From assembly GCA_030618065.1 (NCBI GenBank), contig JAUXEE010000101.1, positions 1 through 7,057 of the forward strand: 7,057 nt of DNA, in the 5' to 3' direction. A program made the translations under genes and the position numbers. Positions 5,925 through 7,057 of this stretch are shown piece by piece. The notes beneath the pieces are model-generated. The model saw only the letters and a program-made list of their open reading frames with translations, did not search any database and had not been told where the DNA came from. Origin of the DNA: Gemmatimonadota bacterium (GTDB lineage: Bacteria; Gemmatimonadota; Gemmatimonadetes; Longimicrobiales; Gaopeijiaceae). Every line of letters begins with the position of its first letter. Positions within the stretch are counted from its first letter, which is position 1.

Positions 5925-6077
5925 ACGATGCCCGGTCGGAGGCCATCCTCCCGTGTGTTGCCGAGGCAGGTGCGCCGTCGACTCACCTTCGCGATATTTT
6001 CAGGCAACCCCCATGGGCCGGGCCGCATCTACACGGTGAATCCCGGGAACATCCCTTCAAGAAAGGCAGACGGAACC

Positions 6078-7057
6078 ATGGCTGCTGGCAACTCGGTTAG
6101 AAATTCGATCTTCTTCCTGCTTCTTCTTGCTGCGTTGGCCGCGGCCCCGGAGGTTGGCTTCGCCCAGCTTCAGCTCGGCCAGCCCACGGCAATCTTCCCG
6201 GAGGATTTTGGAGCCATCCAAACGGTTCGGGAGCTCCCCGACGGCAGGGTGTTGATCGCCGATCCACTCTCGAAAGCTCTGTACGTCGTCGACATGGACG
6301 CAGGTACCCGGACGGTCATCGGCCGGGAGGGCGGGGGACCCGAAGAGTACCGACAGCCAGACGCGGTGTGGCCCCTCCCCGGAGATTCCACCCTTCTGGT
6401 GGACCTCGGGAACGGGCGCCTCGTCGCCCTTGGCCCTGATCTGGGATTCGGCCCCACCATGCCCATCACCGTGGGCGATTTCCAGCCGGGCAGCCCTCTG
6501 ATCCTGGCTATTCCCCAGGGAGTGAACGGAGCGGGGAACATCTATGCCCGGGTGATGGGTGGAGGCATGGGCGGGGGGCCGTTGCCGGACTCCGCAGACA
6601 TCCTGCGAATCCATCGGGGAAACCAGACTACGGAGCCGGCAGCGAAATTCAAGATCCAGGAAATGACCCAAACGACCTCCGGAGGGGCCAACGATCAGAA
6701 CATATCCATCACTCAGATTCCCCTTTCCCCCGAGGACGCCTGGGGCGTGGCCCCCGACGGTTCGGTAATCCTGGTCCGATCCGGTGACTACCATCTGGAA
6801 CAGATCGCGCCTGATGGCACCGTATCCCGGGGCCCTGCCGTCCCCTTCGACGCAATCCGGATCGGGACTGCCGAGAAGGAAGAGTACGTGGCCGAATTGG
6901 GCCGGGCAGGGGGAGGCATCCGGGTGGGCGTCGAGATGAACAACGGGCAGATGTCCATGAGCTTCGCCCGGGGGGGAGGTGGCGCCCGGGAGATCGATCG
7001 GTACAGCTGGCCTGAGGAGAAGCCGCCCTTCTACTCGGGCCGGATTCCCGTCGACCC
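6078..7057 (+). CDS. Secreted beta-propeller-like protein (NHL/6-bladed type), 3' end outside window
   Basis: Open frame of 326 codons running off the right edge. It begins with a clear Sec signal peptide: polar MAAGNSVRNS, hydrophobic core IFFLLLLAALAAA (11-23), then PEVGFA with likely cleavage after A29 before QLQLG. The mature part shows repeated blade-like units: FGAIQTVRELPDGRVLIADP, followed by ALYVVD, IGREGGGPEEYRQPDAVWPL (81-100), then DSTLLVDLGNGRLVAL, and later AWGVAPDGSVILVRSG and EQIAPDGTV. The GGGP-E-(Y/F)-x-x-P block followed by a D-G or D-S turn is typical of NHL-like six-bladed propellers. Glycine/methionine-rich insertions (159-167, and 298-302) probably form loops. The ribosome site is weak (only CGGA near the ATG at 6078-6080); an in-frame GTG at 6036-6038 exists, but the signal peptide supports the ATG. 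It is divergent from the operon, with no evident functional link. Ligand and role are unknown. Confidence 0.85.
   Translation, partial: MAAGNSVRNSIFFLLLLAALAAAPEVGFAQLQLGQPTAIFPEDFGAIQTVRELPDGRVLIADPLSKALYVVDMDAGTRTVIGREGGGPEEYRQPDAVWPLPGDSTLLVDLGNGRLVALGPDLGFGPTMPITVGDFQPGSPLILAIPQGVNGAGNIYARVMGGGMGGGPLPDSADILRIHRGNQTTEPAAKFKIQEMTQTTSGGANDQNISITQIPLSPEDAWGVAPDGSVILVRSGDYHLEQIAPDGTVSRGPAVPFDAIRIGTAEKEEYVAELGRAGGGIRVGVEMNNGQMSMSFARGGGGAREIDRYSWPEEKPPFYSGRIPVD

Larger units (their letters stand above)
5579..6077. other. Divergent intergenic region between the exopolysaccharide operon and the propeller gene
   Basis: About 500 bases with no convincing gene. Open frames exist on both strands (for example 5692-5946 minus, 5708-6100 plus) but they encode compositionally odd, domain-free peptides with no good ribosome site. 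The part nearest the operon (5700-5850) is noticeably richer in A and T than the surrounding genes. It contains a 7-base-arm inverted repeat at 5741-5762, a larger inverted repeat at 5804-5853, a 10-base palindrome CCTTGCAAGG at 5906-5915, and two short direct repeats: GGGGCAAAA at 5811-5819 and 5833-5841, and TGAACCCA at 5868-5875 and 5895-5902. Promoters for both transcription units should lie here. I could not find a convincing housekeeping -35/-10 pair on either strand. Confidence 0.7.

Noticed and set aside
5899..5930. GGTTCGA-like sequence resembling a tRNA T-arm on the minus strand
   Set aside because: The flanking bases do not form the five-base-pair stem and no acceptor, D or anticodon arm can be found around it.
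5692..5946. 84-codon minus-strand open frame before the operon
   Set aside because: It runs across the inverted repeats and into the start region of the BcsE-like gene in another frame, has no good ribosome site and no recognisable segment.
5708..6100. 130-codon plus-strand open frame in the intergenic region
   Set aside because: It overlaps the start of the propeller gene in another frame and its product is Pro/Arg/Cys-rich without domain features.

Overview
The window is GC-rich and densely coded. It looks like the chromosome of a Gram-negative, diderm bacterium: one gene encodes a predicted outer-membrane beta-barrel and another a Sec-exported beta-propeller. The propeller style (a block of the form IGREGGGPEEYRQP), the high GC and the proline/glycine-rich linkers remind me of Gemmatimonadota, but this taxonomic guess is weak and rests on no marker gene.

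Layout. Positions 5578 down to 1 hold a tight minus-strand operon of five genes, in transcription order: (1) a 526-residue protein of three degenerate modules, RecA/KaiC-like ATPase, receiver and GGDEF, the architecture of the c-di-GMP-sensing cellulose regulator BcsE; (2) a large protein with an N-terminal membrane segment, proline-rich linker, TPR array and C-terminal beta-barrel, resembling PgaA/BcsC-type exopolysaccharide exporters; (3) a 442-residue processive family 2 glycosyltransferase with all catalytic motifs, resembling PgaC/NodC/HasA-type synthases; (4) a 69-residue single-pass membrane protein; (5) the first 55 codons of another membrane-anchored protein, cut by the window edge. 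Successive genes overlap by 17, 4 and 17 bases or are separated by 15 bases, so they are probably translationally coupled. About 500 bases (5579-6077) separate this operon from a divergent plus-strand gene, cut by the right edge, encoding a secreted beta-propeller-like protein.

How the genes may work together. The glycosyltransferase would polymerise a sugar at the inner membrane and the TPR/barrel protein would carry the polymer through the periplasm and outer membrane. The BcsE-like protein would sense c-di-GMP in place of the PilZ domain, which this synthase lacks. The small membrane protein sits where PgaD sits in poly-GlcNAc operons. The combination of a cellulose-type regulator with PNAG-type synthesis and export genes, and no sign of a cellulose operon in view, is the most interesting feature here. 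The polymer made is unknown.

The divergent intergenic region holds a candidate sigma-54 promoter for the operon and two inverted repeats. These are sequence-level candidates only. No RNA genes, mobile elements or CRISPR arrays were seen.
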